The notes beneath the pieces were generated by a model. It had not been told where the DNA came from and did no database searches. It worked only from the letters and a program-made list of their open reading frames with translations. Positions 46,112 through 54,996 of a stretch of DNA of 64,000 nucleotides are shown piece by piece (the stretch's first letter is position 1; every line of letters begins with the position of its first letter). The stretch comes from Paraburkholderia sp. BL21I4N1. GTDB lineage: Bacteria > Pseudomonadota > Gammaproteobacteria > Burkholderiales > Burkholderiaceae. Location of the stretch: positions 575,631-639,630 of the forward strand of contig NZ_PVEN01000003.1 of the NCBI RefSeq assembly GCF_002973525.1, read 5' to 3'. Made by a program: the position numbers and the translations under genes.

Positions 46112-46120
46112 TGCTACAAT
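46112..46120 (+). promoter_or_regulatory. Extended -10 promoter of rhlE
   Basis: TGCTACAAT: a TACAAT -10 hexamer with the TGn extension, which needs little of a -35 box. Transcription would start near 46127, giving a leader of about 160 nt before the rhlE ATG. Confidence 0.6.
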
Positions 46121-46130
46121 ACCGGCCTTT

Positions 46131-46171
46131 CCGGCGGGTGTTTCCGCCGGCCGGAGCCGGCCGCATTTTTT
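46131..46171 (+). promoter_or_regulatory. Attenuator-like overlapping hairpins in the rhlE leader
   Basis: A first stem of 7 bp (46131-46137 with 46144-46150, loop GTGTTT) shares bases 46148-46150 with a second all-GC stem of 6 bp (46148-46153 with 46158-46163, loop GAGC). The second stem is followed two bases later by six T (46166-46171), the form of an intrinsic terminator. The two cannot form at once, so the first could act as antiterminator. Confidence 0.5.
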
Positions 46172-46289
46172 CCTGCAGTACCAACGGGTCCCGTGCGGAA
46201 CGCCGTGGCTCCGCCTTCATCACGATGCCCTCTGCGGTTCCGACCGCTGCCGCGCGCACGCGCCAAGCGCATTTTTAGCGAAAGCCACC

Positions 46290-47783
46290 ATGTCCGACAC
46301 AGCCGTCACGCCCAGCACTGCGACTTTTGATCAATTCGGCCTCGCGCCCGATATCCTGAAAGCCGTCAAAGAATCGGGCTACACCACGCCTACGCCGATT
46401 CAGGAGCAGGCGATTCCCGTCGTGCTGGCCGGCCGCGACATGATGGGCGCCGCGCAGACCGGCACCGGCAAGACCGCGAGCTTCTCGCTGCCTATCATCC
46501 AGCGGCTGCTGCCGCAGGCGAGCACGAGTGCCTCGCCGGCCCGCCATCCGGTGCGCGCGCTGATTCTCACGCCGACTCGCGAACTGGCCGACCAGGTCGC
46601 CGCGAACGTGCAGTCGTACGCGAAGCACACGGCGCTGCGCAGCGCCGTGGTGTTCGGCGGTGTCGACATGAACCCGCAGTCCGAAGCACTGCGCCGCGGC
46701 GTCGAAATTCTGATCGCCACGCCGGGCCGTCTGCTCGACCATGTGCAACAGAAAACCGCCAATCTCGGCCAGGTGCAGATTCTGGTGCTCGACGAAGCCG
46801 ACCGGATGCTCGACATGGGCTTCCTGCCGGACTTGCAGCGCATTCTGAATTTGCTGCCGAAAGAACGTCAGACGCTGCTGTTCTCGGCAACCTTCTCGGG
46901 CGAAATCAAGAAGCTGGCCGCCACGTATCTGCGCAACCCGCAGACCATCGAAGTCGCGCGCAGCAACTCCACCGCGACCAACGTGACGCAGATCGTCTAC
47001 GAAGTCGCGGAAGGCGATAAGACCGGCGCGGTCGTGCAACTGATTCGCGAACGCAGCCTCAAGCAGGTCATCGTGTTCTGCAACAGCAAGATCGGCGCGA
47101 GCCGTCTCGCACGTAGCCTGGAACGCGACGGCGTGGTCGCGACCGCGATTCACGGCGACCGCACGCAGAACGAGCGGATGCAGGCACTCGAGGCGTTCAA
47201 GCGCGGTGAGATCGAAGCGCTGGTGGCGACCGACGTCGCCGCGCGCGGCTTGGATATCGCCGAATTGCCGGCGGTGATCAACTTCGATCTGCCGTTCAAC
47301 GCGGAAGATTACGTGCACCGGATCGGCCGTACCGGCCGCGCGGGTGCGTCGGGCGACGCGTTGTCGCTGTGCAGCCCGAACGAGCGTAAGCAGCTCGCCG
47401 ACATCGAAAAGCTGATCAAGCGTCCGCTGGACGTGCAGCATCTGACGGTGAATGCGCCCGTGCGTCATCACCACGAAGAGCGCGCGCCACGCCGTGAGCG
47501 TAGCGAAAGCCGCGGTGAGGGGCGCGAAGGTCGTGAAGAGCGAGGTGCTCGCCGCCGTTCGGGTCCGGCGTCGGCGGGTTCGTTCGATCGGCCGCATCAT
47601 CATCGCGCGCAGCCGGTGGACGATTTCTTCCTCAAGCCTTATGAGCCTTCGCCGGCGTCGGTTCGCAAGGTCGAAGAGGCCGCGGCTTCTTCCGCCGCAC
47701 CGCAGAAGTCCGGCTCCAAGCAGCCTTTGGCGGCGTTGCTGGGCGGGTTCGGGATGCCGCGGAAGTCGACTCCGTCTTCCTGA
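46290..47783 (+). CDS. rhlE: DEAD-box RNA helicase RhlE
   Basis: 497 residues. Q motif region FGLAPDILKAVKESGYTTPT, Walker A AQTGTGKTASFSLP near residue 54, PTRELADQ, DEADRMLDMGFLPD near residue 168, SATFSG and HRIGRTGRAGASGDA. The C-terminal 110 residues are a basic, Arg/Glu/Ser-rich tail (RRERSESRGEGREGREERGA), as in RhlE proteins involved in ribosome assembly and RNA decay. The long structured leader suggests the gene is regulated after transcription starts, for example by cold. Confidence 0.95.
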   Translation: MSDTAVTPSTATFDQFGLAPDILKAVKESGYTTPTPIQEQAIPVVLAGRDMMGAAQTGTGKTASFSLPIIQRLLPQASTSASPARHPVRALILTPTRELADQVAANVQSYAKHTALRSAVVFGGVDMNPQSEALRRGVEILIATPGRLLDHVQQKTANLGQVQILVLDEADRMLDMGFLPDLQRILNLLPKERQTLLFSATFSGEIKKLAATYLRNPQTIEVARSNSTATNVTQIVYEVAEGDKTGAVVQLIRERSLKQVIVFCNSKIGASRLARSLERDGVVATAIHGDRTQNERMQALEAFKRGEIEALVATDVAARGLDIAELPAVINFDLPFNAEDYVHRIGRTGRAGASGDALSLCSPNERKQLADIEKLIKRPLDVQHLTVNAPVRHHHEERAPRRERSESRGEGREGREERGARRRSGPASAGSFDRPHHHRAQPVDDFFLKPYEPSPASVRKVEEAAASSAAPQKSGSKQPLAALLGGFGMPRKSTPSS

Positions 47784-47893
47784 TCGCCCGCGCGGTTACG
47801 GACTCTGGTTTTTTGCGGGTCGATCGGCGTTGCGCCCTATGCCCCGGGCGGGGCGGCCGCCGATAGTCGTGGTTTGTACAGGTTGGTCTGCGC

Positions 47894-47923
47894 GGCGGTT
47901 TTTCTTTAAACCGCCCTTTTTTT
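47894..47923 (+). terminator. Intrinsic terminator of rhlE
   Basis: An 8-bp stem GGCGGTTT/AAACCGCC (47894-47901 with 47908-47915) followed by C and seven T. It lies about 110 bp after the rhlE stop. Confidence 0.9.
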
Positions 47924-48033
47924 GCTTCGCGCTTTTCTTCGTTTTTCTTTGCTTTCCGCTTCGTTTGGCGCCGTTCGGGTTCGGTTCAACCGGGCGCGCG
48001 GGACGCTTGCCAGGCAAAAAATCCCTCTCGCAT

Positions 48034-48930
48034 TCACTCGCCGATTCCCATTCGGCTGGCCCACGCTGCCGTGGCGGCCGCGTAAAAGCTTTCCAGCGTA
48101 TCGGCCGGTTTTGGGCCGCTCGGCGTTGTCAGTTCGAGACCGAGATGCTGCGCCGCGGCGTTCAGCGCGTCGAGCGGCTGGTCGGCATCTAGCGCGGTTG
48201 CGCCGTTCTGTTTGCTGATCTTTTCGCCGTGCTCGTTCGTCACCACGGGCACGTGCAGATAGCGCGGCGTCGGCGCGCCCAGACAGCGCTGCAGATAAAT
48301 CTGCCGCGCCGTCGAATCCATCAGGTCCGCGCCGCGCACGATATGCGTGATGTGATCGTCCGCATCGTCGACGACCACGGCCAGTTGATACGCCCATTGG
48401 TCGTCCGCGCGCCGCAGTACGAAATCGCCGACTTCGGTGGCCAGGTTCTGCGTCTGCGGTCCCTGCCAGCGGTCGTGGAAGGTGACGACGGCCGCGTCGC
48501 CGTCGGGCACGCGCAGACGCCACGCGCGCGCCGGTTTGCCGTGCAGGCCGTTGCGGCACGTGCCGGGGTAAGCGAGGGTCGTGTTGCGCGCATGAGCGTG
48601 CAGCAGCGAGTCGGCGATCTCCTTGCGCGTGCAGCCGCACGGATAGATCAGACCGGCGGACTTCAATTGCTCCAGCGCCTGCTGGTAGCGCGGCATGCGA
48701 CGGCTTTGCCAGACCGGCGGCTCGTCCGCGTGCATGCCGAAACGTTCGAGCGTCGAGATGATGCTCTCGGCGGCGCCCGGCACGGTGCGCGGACCGTCGA
48801 TATCCTCGATACGAACCAGCCACGCACCGCCATGCGCGCGTGCGTCGAGCCAACTGGCGAGCGCGCTGACGAGGGAGCCGAAGTGCAGTGGCCCGGTGGG
48901 GGACGGCGCGAAGCGCCCGCGATAGGTCAT
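48034..48930 (-). CDS. gluQ: Glutamyl-Q tRNA(Asp) synthetase
   Basis: 298 residues, a GluRS-like catalytic core without an anticodon-binding domain. HIGH-type motif [20 protein letters not shown], zinc ligands in [12 protein letters not shown] and [14 protein letters not shown]-type motif [10 protein letters not shown]. It attaches glutamate to queuosine in the tRNA(Asp) anticodon. About 30 residues follow the last core motifs. It is convergent with rhlE and ends 111 bp after that gene's terminator. Confidence 0.94.
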   Translation of the reverse strand: MTYRGRFAPSPTGPLHFGSLVSALASWLDARAHGGAWLVRIEDIDGPRTVPGAAESIISTLERFGMHADEPPVWQSRRMPRYQQALEQLKSAGLIYPCGCTRKEIADSLLHAHARNTTLAYPGTCRNGLHGKPARAWRLRVPDGDAAVVTFHDRWQGPQTQNLATEVGDFVLRRADDQWAYQLAVVVDDADDHITHIVRGADLMDSTARQIYLQRCLGAPTPRYLHVPVVTNEHGEKISKQNGATALDADQPLDALNAAAQHLGLELTTPSGPKPADTLESFYAAATAAWASRMGIGE

Positions 48931-49048
48931 GGCTGGGTGATCGTGCTGGTTATGGAGGCAGGGTCGGCGCGAGCGGCTGCTTCAAACGTGCCGCCCGTAC
49001 CGCGGAAAACTCGCTGAGGTTGCGCGCTGCCGCATTGCACCGCCGCCA

Positions 49049-49912
49049 TCACGCCGCGTGCGCCGCCTTGCTGTCCGGATGGCACGCGGGGCACGTCTTG
49101 CCGGCCACGTACAGCGGCGACTGTTGCGCCTCGGGCGGCACCACGGCGCGACAGCCGAAGCACTGCACGGTCGACGTGGGTTCCAGCTGCGGATTCAGCG
49201 CGGTACGGTAGTCGAACACGAAGCAGTCGCCTTGATAGTGCGCGCCGCCCACTTCCTCGAAATACTTCAGGATGCCGCCTTCGAGCTGATACACGTTCTC
49301 GATGCCGACTTCCTTCATGTGGATCGCGGCCTTCTCGCAACGAATCCCGCCAGTGCAGAACGACACGACGGTTTTGCCCTCGAGGTCGGCACGGTTCTGC
49401 TCGATCACCTCGGGGAATTCGCTAAATTTCGAAATGCGGTAGTCGAGCGCGTTCTCGAAGGTGCCGACGTCGACTTCGAACGCGTTGCGCGTGTCGAGCA
49501 TCACGACCGGGCGGCCCTGGTCGTCATGACCTCGGTCCAGCCAGTGTTTCAGCGTGGGGGCGTCGACGAACGGCGCGCGGCCGAGTTCCGGGCGGATCGC
49601 CGGCTTCTTCATGGTGATGATTTCGCGCTTGAGCTTGACCAGCATGCGCGTGAACGGCTGCTTGTCGGACAGGCTTTCCTTGAATTGCAGCGTGGCGAAC
49701 TTGCCTTCGAACAGCGCGTCGTGACGGATGTAGTCGATGAACGTGTCGGTCGCCTCACGCGTGCCGGCGACGAACAGGTTGATGCCTTCCGGCGCGAGCA
49801 GCACGGTGCCGCGCAGGCCGAGCGCGTTGCAGCGTTCGGTGACGAACGGGCGCCATGCGGCGGTGTCTTCGATGGTCGCGAAATGGTACGCGGAGAGGTT
49901 GACGATACTCAT
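49049..49912 (-). CDS. trhO: tRNA uridine(34) hydroxylase (rhodanese-family)
   Basis: 287 residues from [11 protein letters not shown]; the frame is open 25 codons further without a better start. The N-terminal acylphosphatase-like domain ([20 protein letters not shown]) is followed by a rhodanese domain with the active-site loop [15 protein letters not shown]-terminal region with two CxxC-type pairs, [11 protein letters not shown] and CPACHPD, probably binds zinc. TrhO (YceA) makes 5-hydroxyuridine at the tRNA wobble position. It lies on the same strand as gluQ, 119 bp upstream; both act on anticodon position 34. Confidence 0.93.
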   Translation of the reverse strand: MSIVNLSAYHFATIEDTAAWRPFVTERCNALGLRGTVLLAPEGINLFVAGTREATDTFIDYIRHDALFEGKFATLQFKESLSDKQPFTRMLVKLKREIITMKKPAIRPELGRAPFVDAPTLKHWLDRGHDDQGRPVVMLDTRNAFEVDVGTFENALDYRISKFSEFPEVIEQNRADLEGKTVVSFCTGGIRCEKAAIHMKEVGIENVYQLEGGILKYFEEVGGAHYQGDCFVFDYRTALNPQLEPTSTVQCFGCRAVVPPEAQQSPLYVAGKTCPACHPDSKAAHAA

Positions 49913-50369
49913 GTGTGTCCAGCGGTAAGAAGTGGCCGGCGGCGCGGAGAACGGGGCGAGTGACGCTGCCCGCGGTTGGGCGCTCACGTTTAGACCCCGC
50001 TTGAACCCGGTGTGGCGCGGCCACGTCGAATAGGGCGAAACCCGTATTATCCCTCAACCCGGCGGTTTCCCCGACTCGGCCGAATGGCCAGGGCTTTGCG
50101 CTAGCGCAAAGCGTCCGCGATCGGGTGCCGCGTTGCGGCTCGTCACGGACAAGGGCGAAGTAAAGGCGCGGACAACGGCGCGGCAATATTACGCGGATTC
50201 GCGCGAGGGTTTTTTGACGCTCTAGGCGAGCGGCGTCGCTCCCATCTGACTGCCCGAATTGTTAAAAATAGCGCGGACCGCCAGCGCACAAAGGCTGCCG
50301 CGTTGGCGTCCTAAGCCGAACGGCTTACGCGCGGTTTTGGCCTGAAAACTCCCGAACGGTGGAGTTACA
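49913..50369. other. Divergent intergenic region trhO-dnaE, 457 bp
   Basis: No gene seen. It must hold the promoters of trhO (leftward) and dnaE (rightward). A 20-bp perfect palindrome is present at 50093-50112. Confidence 0.6.
50093..50112. promoter_or_regulatory. 20-bp perfect palindrome
   Basis: GCTTTGCGCTAGCGCAAAGC, self-complementary over all 20 bases with no loop. It lies 181 bp upstream of trhO and 258 bp upstream of dnaE. The shape fits a dimeric DNA-binding protein site better than a terminator, because no T-run follows. Confidence 0.6.
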
Positions 50370-53300
50370 ATGTCGCCCATGTCAGATCCCCGCTTCGTTC
50401 ATCTCCGCGTTCACTCCGAATTCTCGATTGCCGACGGCATCGTGCGTCTTGACGACGTCGTCAAGGCTGCTGCCAAAGACGGCCAGGGTGCGCTCGCCCT
50501 TACCGATCTCGGCAATGCGTTCGGCCTCGTCCGTTTCTACAAGGAAGCCCGCGGCAAAGGGGTCAAACCCATTGCCGGCTGTGACGTCTGGATCACCAAT
50601 CCCGATGACCGCGACAAGCCTTCCCGTTTGCTGCTGCTGGTCAAGGACCGGCGCGGCTATCTGAATCTGTGCGAGTTGCTCAGCAAGGCGTCGCTCACCA
50701 ATCAGTATCGCGGTCGCGCGGAAGTCGAGGCCGGCTGGCTCGAATCCGGTCTGGGCGAAGGCTTGCTCGCGTTGTCCGGTGCGCAGCAGGGCGACGTCGG
50801 CCTCGCGCTCGCGGCGGGTAACGAAGAAGCGGCCAAACGCAATGCATTGCATTGGGCGAAGGTTTTCCCGGGCGGCTTCTATATCGAGTTGCAGCGGAGC
50901 GGTCAGCCGGGCGGCGAGCAGTACGTGCAGCAGTCGGTCGCGCTTGCCGCGGCGCTGAAGTTGCCGGTGGTCGCCACGCATCCCATGCAGTTCATGACGC
51001 AAGACGATTTCACCGCGCACGAAGCGCGCGTGTGTATTTCCGAAGGCGACATTCTCGCGAATCCGCGCCGCTCGAAGCGCTTCACGTCCGAGCAGTTTTT
51101 CCGCACGCAGGAAGACATGGCCGCGCTGTTCGCGGACATTCCGTCGGCGCTCGCCAATACGGTCGAAATCGCCAAGCGCTGCAACCTCACGCTCGAACTC
51201 GGCAAGCCAAAACTGCCGCTGTTCCCCACGCCAGACGGCATGTCGCTCGACGACTACCTCGTGCTGTTGTCGAAAGAGGGGCTCGAAAAGCGTCTCGAAC
51301 AGTTGTACCCGGACGCGGCCGAGCGCGAAGCGCAACGCGCAACTTACTACGCACGCCTCGACTTCGAGTGCGGCACGATCATCAAGATGGGCTTTCCGGG
51401 CTACTTCCTGATCGTCGCGGACTTCATCAACTGGGCGAAGAATAACGGCGTGCCGGTGGGACCGGGCCGGGGTTCGGGTGCCGGTTCGCTGGTCGCGTAC
51501 GCGCTCGGCGTGACCGACCTCGATCCGCTGCGCTACAACCTGCTGTTCGAACGTTTCCTGAATCCGGAACGGGTCTCGATGCCCGACTTCGACATCGATT
51601 TCTGCCAGCACGGCCGCGATCGCGTGATCCAGTACGTGAAGGAAAAATACGGCGCGGACGCGGTGTCGCAGATCGCCACGTTCGGCACGATGGCGGCGAA
51701 GGCGGCGGTGCGCGACATCGGCCGGGTGCTCGATCTCGGCTACATGTTCACGGACGGCATCGCCAAACTGATTCCGTTCAAGCCCGGCAAGCACGTCACG
51801 ATTGCCGACGCGATGAAGGAAGAGCCGCTGCTGCAGGAGCGCTTCGACAACGAAGACGAAGTGCATCAACTGCTCGAACTTGCGCAGCGTGTGGAAGGCC
51901 TCACGCGTAACGTCGGCATGCACGCGGGCGGGGTGCTGATCGCGCCCGGCAAGCTGACCGATTTCTGTCCCCTGTACACGCAGGGCGACGAAAGCGGCGT
52001 GGTGAGCCAGTACGACAAAGACGACGTCGAAGCCGTCGGCCTCGTGAAGTTCGACTTCCTGGGTCTGACCACGCTGACGATTCTCGACTGGGCCGAGCGC
52101 TATATCCGCCGTCTCGATCCGTCGAAGCAGGACTGGTCGCTCGCGCAGGTGCCGCTGGACGACGCGCCGTCGTTCTCGATCCTGAAGAAGGCGAATACGG
52201 TCGCGGTGTTCCAGCTGGAAAGCCGCGGCATGCAAGGCATGCTGAAAGACGCGCAGCCTGACCGCTTCGAGGACATCATCGCGCTGGTCGCGTTGTACCG
52301 TCCGGGCCCAATGGACCTGATTCCGAGCTTCTGTGCGCGTAAGCACGGCCGCGAAGTTGTGGAGTATCCGGATCCGCGCGTCGAATCTGTTCTGAAAGAG
52401 ACCTACGGCATCATGGTCTACCAGGAGCAGGTGATGCAGATGGCGCAGATCATCGGCGGCTACTCGCTGGGCGGTGCCGACTTGCTGCGTCGCGCGATGG
52501 GTAAGAAGAAGGCCGAGGAAATGGCCGAGCATCGCGAGTTGTTCCGCCAGGGCGCCGCGAAGAACGGCCTGACCGGCGAAAAGGCCGACGAAATCTTCGA
52601 CTTGATGGAGAAGTTCGCGGGCTACGGCTTCAACAAGTCGCACGCGGCCGCGTACGCGCTGCTGGCGTACCACACCGCGTGGCTGAAGGCGCACCATCCG
52701 GCGGAATTCATGGCGGCGAATATGTCGCTAGCCATGGACGACACGGACAAGGTCAAGATCCTGTTCGAAGACTGCCTGACGAACAAGATGGCGGTGCTGC
52801 CGCCAGACGTGAATCTGTCCGCCTATCGCTTCGAACCGGTCGCCGAACCGGACGGCAAACGCTCGAAAACGATCCGCTACGGCCTCGGCGCGATCAAGGG
52901 CAGCGGCCAGAACGCGATCGAAGAAATCCTGCGCGCGCGTGAAGACGGGCCGTTCATCGACATTTTCGATTTCTGCAATCGCGTCGACCGCCGTATCGTC
53001 AATCGTCGCACGGTCGAGGCATTGATCCGTGCCGGCGCGTTCGATTCGCTGCATGCCAATCGCGCCCAGTTGATTGCCTCCGTATCGCTCGCCATGGAAG
53101 CCGCCGAACAGGCGAGCGCCAATGCGCTGCAGGCCGGGCTGTTCGACATGGGCGACGCGCCGTCGCAAGGTCACGAACTGGTCGACGAGCCGGAGTGGGC
53201 GGAAAAGAAGAAGCTGCAGGAAGAAAAGGCCGCGCTTGGCTTCTACCTGTCGGGTCATTTGTTCGACGCGTACAAGAATGAAGTACGCCGTTTCGTGCGC

Positions 53301-53954
53301 CAGAAGATCGGCGAATTGAAGGAAGGGCGCGACAAGCTGGTCGCGGGTGTGATCGCGTCGCTGCGCACGCAGATGACCCAACGCGGCAAGATGCTGATCG
53401 CGCTGCTCGACGACGGCACGGGCCAGTGCGAAGTGACGGTCTTCAACGAGACGTTCGAAGCCCACAAGCAACTGTTCAAGGAAGACGAACTGCTGGTCGT
53501 GCAGGGGCAGGCGCGTAACGACGCGTTCACCGGCGGCATCCGCTTTACCGTCGAGACGGTCATGGATCTCGGGCGTGCGCGCTGCCGTTATGCGGAGGCC
53601 GTGAAGGTGGAGATGAACGGCAACGCGGACGCACTCGCGTTGCGTCGCGTGCTCGAAGCGCATAGCGCGGGTAAGGACGAGCCGGCGGCCGCTCCGGCGC
53701 CGGTTGCGGCGGCGCGTGGCGGTAATGGTGGCGGTCGTAACGGCGGCGGAGGCGGCGGTTATGGCGGCGACAATGGCCGTCAGCGTCAGGCGGTGCAGAT
53801 CCCGAATGGGCTGGCCGTGCAGGTGGTGTATCGCAGCGAAAACGCGCAGGGTGAAATGCGTCTGGGCGACGCGTGGCGTGTGAAGCCGACCGACGAACTC
53901 CTCGCGGCGTTACGCGGCGAGTTTGCAGGCAGCTCGATCGAGATCGTGTATTGA
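50370..53954 (+). CDS. dnaE: DNA polymerase III alpha subunit
   Basis: 1194 residues, the replicative polymerase catalytic subunit. PHP domain at the N-terminus (HLRVHSEFSIADGIVRLDD), catalytic acidic motif MPDFDIDFCQHGRDRVIQY near residue 405, the GPGRGSGAGSLVAYALGVTD block, the HhH region and an OB-fold (QRGKMLIALLDDGTGQCEVT). A Gly/Asn/Arg-rich insert (GGNGGGRNGGGGGGYGGDNG) near residue 1115-1135 separates the OB-fold from the last domain. The start at 50370 has a GGTGGAG Shine-Dalgarno; an in-frame ATG lies three codons later. Confidence 0.97.
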   Translation: MSPMSDPRFVHLRVHSEFSIADGIVRLDDVVKAAAKDGQGALALTDLGNAFGLVRFYKEARGKGVKPIAGCDVWITNPDDRDKPSRLLLLVKDRRGYLNLCELLSKASLTNQYRGRAEVEAGWLESGLGEGLLALSGAQQGDVGLALAAGNEEAAKRNALHWAKVFPGGFYIELQRSGQPGGEQYVQQSVALAAALKLPVVATHPMQFMTQDDFTAHEARVCISEGDILANPRRSKRFTSEQFFRTQEDMAALFADIPSALANTVEIAKRCNLTLELGKPKLPLFPTPDGMSLDDYLVLLSKEGLEKRLEQLYPDAAEREAQRATYYARLDFECGTIIKMGFPGYFLIVADFINWAKNNGVPVGPGRGSGAGSLVAYALGVTDLDPLRYNLLFERFLNPERVSMPDFDIDFCQHGRDRVIQYVKEKYGADAVSQIATFGTMAAKAAVRDIGRVLDLGYMFTDGIAKLIPFKPGKHVTIADAMKEEPLLQERFDNEDEVHQLLELAQRVEGLTRNVGMHAGGVLIAPGKLTDFCPLYTQGDESGVVSQYDKDDVEAVGLVKFDFLGLTTLTILDWAERYIRRLDPSKQDWSLAQVPLDDAPSFSILKKANTVAVFQLESRGMQGMLKDAQPDRFEDIIALVALYRPGPMDLIPSFCARKHGREVVEYPDPRVESVLKETYGIMVYQEQVMQMAQIIGGYSLGGADLLRRAMGKKKAEEMAEHRELFRQGAAKNGLTGEKADEIFDLMEKFAGYGFNKSHAAAYALLAYHTAWLKAHHPAEFMAANMSLAMDDTDKVKILFEDCLTNKMAVLPPDVNLSAYRFEPVAEPDGKRSKTIRYGLGAIKGSGQNAIEEILRAREDGPFIDIFDFCNRVDRRIVNRRTVEALIRAGAFDSLHANRAQLIASVSLAMEAAEQASANALQAGLFDMGDAPSQGHELVDEPEWAEKKKLQEEKAALGFYLSGHLFDAYKNEVRRFVRQKIGELKEGRDKLVAGVIASLRTQMTQRGKMLIALLDDGTGQCEVTVFNETFEAHKQLFKEDELLVVQGQARNDAFTGGIRFTVETVMDLGRARCRYAEAVKVEMNGNADALALRRVLEAHSAGKDEPAAAPAPVAAARGGNGGGRNGGGGGGYGGDNGRQRQAVQIPNGLAVQVVYRSENAQGEMRLGDAWRVKPTDELLAALRGEFAGSSIEIVY

Positions 53955-54023
53955 TGGTTGGATTGCCCGCGCCGGCGTCGCGGGCAGAACCTTTCACGGC
54001 CCACGCCGCGCCGTCGCCCGCAC

Positions 54024-54785
54024 TCAGCGGCGCGTCTCATCTCCCAGCCGCGCCAGCTTCAAAAACCGGTAATACACCGTCTCCGCGTTGAATACCGCGA
54101 TCATGAAACCGGCCCTGCCGTCCAGAAAGCCGCGCCGGAGCACGTAGGTCCGCACGAAGGCCCAGGTGCCGCGCCCAAGCGCCTTGCCGAAACTGCCGCG
54201 CTTGCCTGCCGCATGACGTTGCTTCGCGCCAGCGGTCGAATACGTGTCGAGCTTGCGCAGCACGGCTTCGAAGTCCTCGTACGAGTAGTGCATCAGCTTG
54301 CCGGTGAGTCGCCGCGCGGGCGTGTCGAACACCAGACGCTCGTGGACGAGGTCGTCGGAGAAACGGGCCGCGCCGCGTTTGAAGAGACGCGGAATCCAGT
54401 CCGGATACCAGCCGCTGTGATGAATCCAGTGGCCGCAGAAACTCGACAGGCGGTCTACCGCGTAGACGTCGGCGGTGGGCGCGAGCAGCGCGGCGCGGAT
54501 CGCCGTGGCTAGTTCCGGTGAGACGATTTCGTCGGCGTCGAGGGAAAGAACCCAGTTGGTGGAAAGCGCCTCCACCGCACGGTTTTTCTGCGGGCCGAAT
54601 CCCGGCCAGTCGATCTCTTCGATCACGCGGGCGCCGTGAGCGCGGGCGATATCCGCGGTGCCGTCGGTGCTGCCGCCGTCGATCACGACGATCTGGTCGG
54701 CGAACGATACCGCTTGCAGGCATTCGGCCAGCCGCGCCGCCGCGTTTTTGGTGATGATGGCGACGCCGAGGGTGGTTTCTTGCAT
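54024..54785 (-). CDS. WaaE/KdtX-like glycosyltransferase family 2
   Basis: 253 residues. GT2 core: GVAIITKNAAARLAECLQAV, the DGGSTDGTADIARAHGARV nucleotide-binding region, the metal-binding SLDADE, and GPQKNRAVEAL. The C-terminal block HSGWYPDWIPRLFKRG with HERLVF is typical of the WaaE/KdtX lipopolysaccharide core beta-1,4-glucosyltransferases. It probably adds a sugar to the LPS inner core at the cytosolic membrane face. It is divergent from msbA, whose product then exports the lipid A-core. Confidence 0.88.
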   Translation of the reverse strand: MQETTLGVAIITKNAAARLAECLQAVSFADQIVVIDGGSTDGTADIARAHGARVIEEIDWPGFGPQKNRAVEALSTNWVLSLDADEIVSPELATAIRAALLAPTADVYAVDRLSSFCGHWIHHSGWYPDWIPRLFKRGAARFSDDLVHERLVFDTPARRLTGKLMHYSYEDFEAVLRKLDTYSTAGAKQRHAAGKRGSFGKALGRGTWAFVRTYVLRRGFLDGRAGFMIAVFNAETVYYRFLKLARLGDETRR

Positions 54786-54996
54786 GCCTGAATCAAGTGG
54801 AGGGCAAAGTGATGGAACGAGCCGCCAGTGAGTGGCCGACGGCTAGTTGCAGCAGCGAGTTGCAGCAGTATACACAGGCCATTCGGCCAGCTTCCAGCCG
54901 CCGCTCGCAACCGTTTACAATGCTCTTCTTTGAATTTCCTCGCGACGGTCATTCCGTCCGCCGCGCGGCAGCTGTCCCGCATTCCCAGAGGATTCC

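Larger units (their letters stand above)
45838..46289. other. Intergenic region, 452 bp, with repeats and the rhlE leader
   Basis: No coding sequence. It contains a threefold 10-bp repeat (45936-45965), an extended -10 promoter (46112-46120), and overlapping hairpins in the rhlE leader (46131-46171), each listed separately. Confidence 0.7.

Noticed and set aside
50382..52697. A 771-residue open frame antisense to dnaE
   Set aside because: It lies exactly over dnaE coding sequence, is rich in Arg/His/Leu with no domain or Shine-Dalgarno, and arises from GC3 bias.
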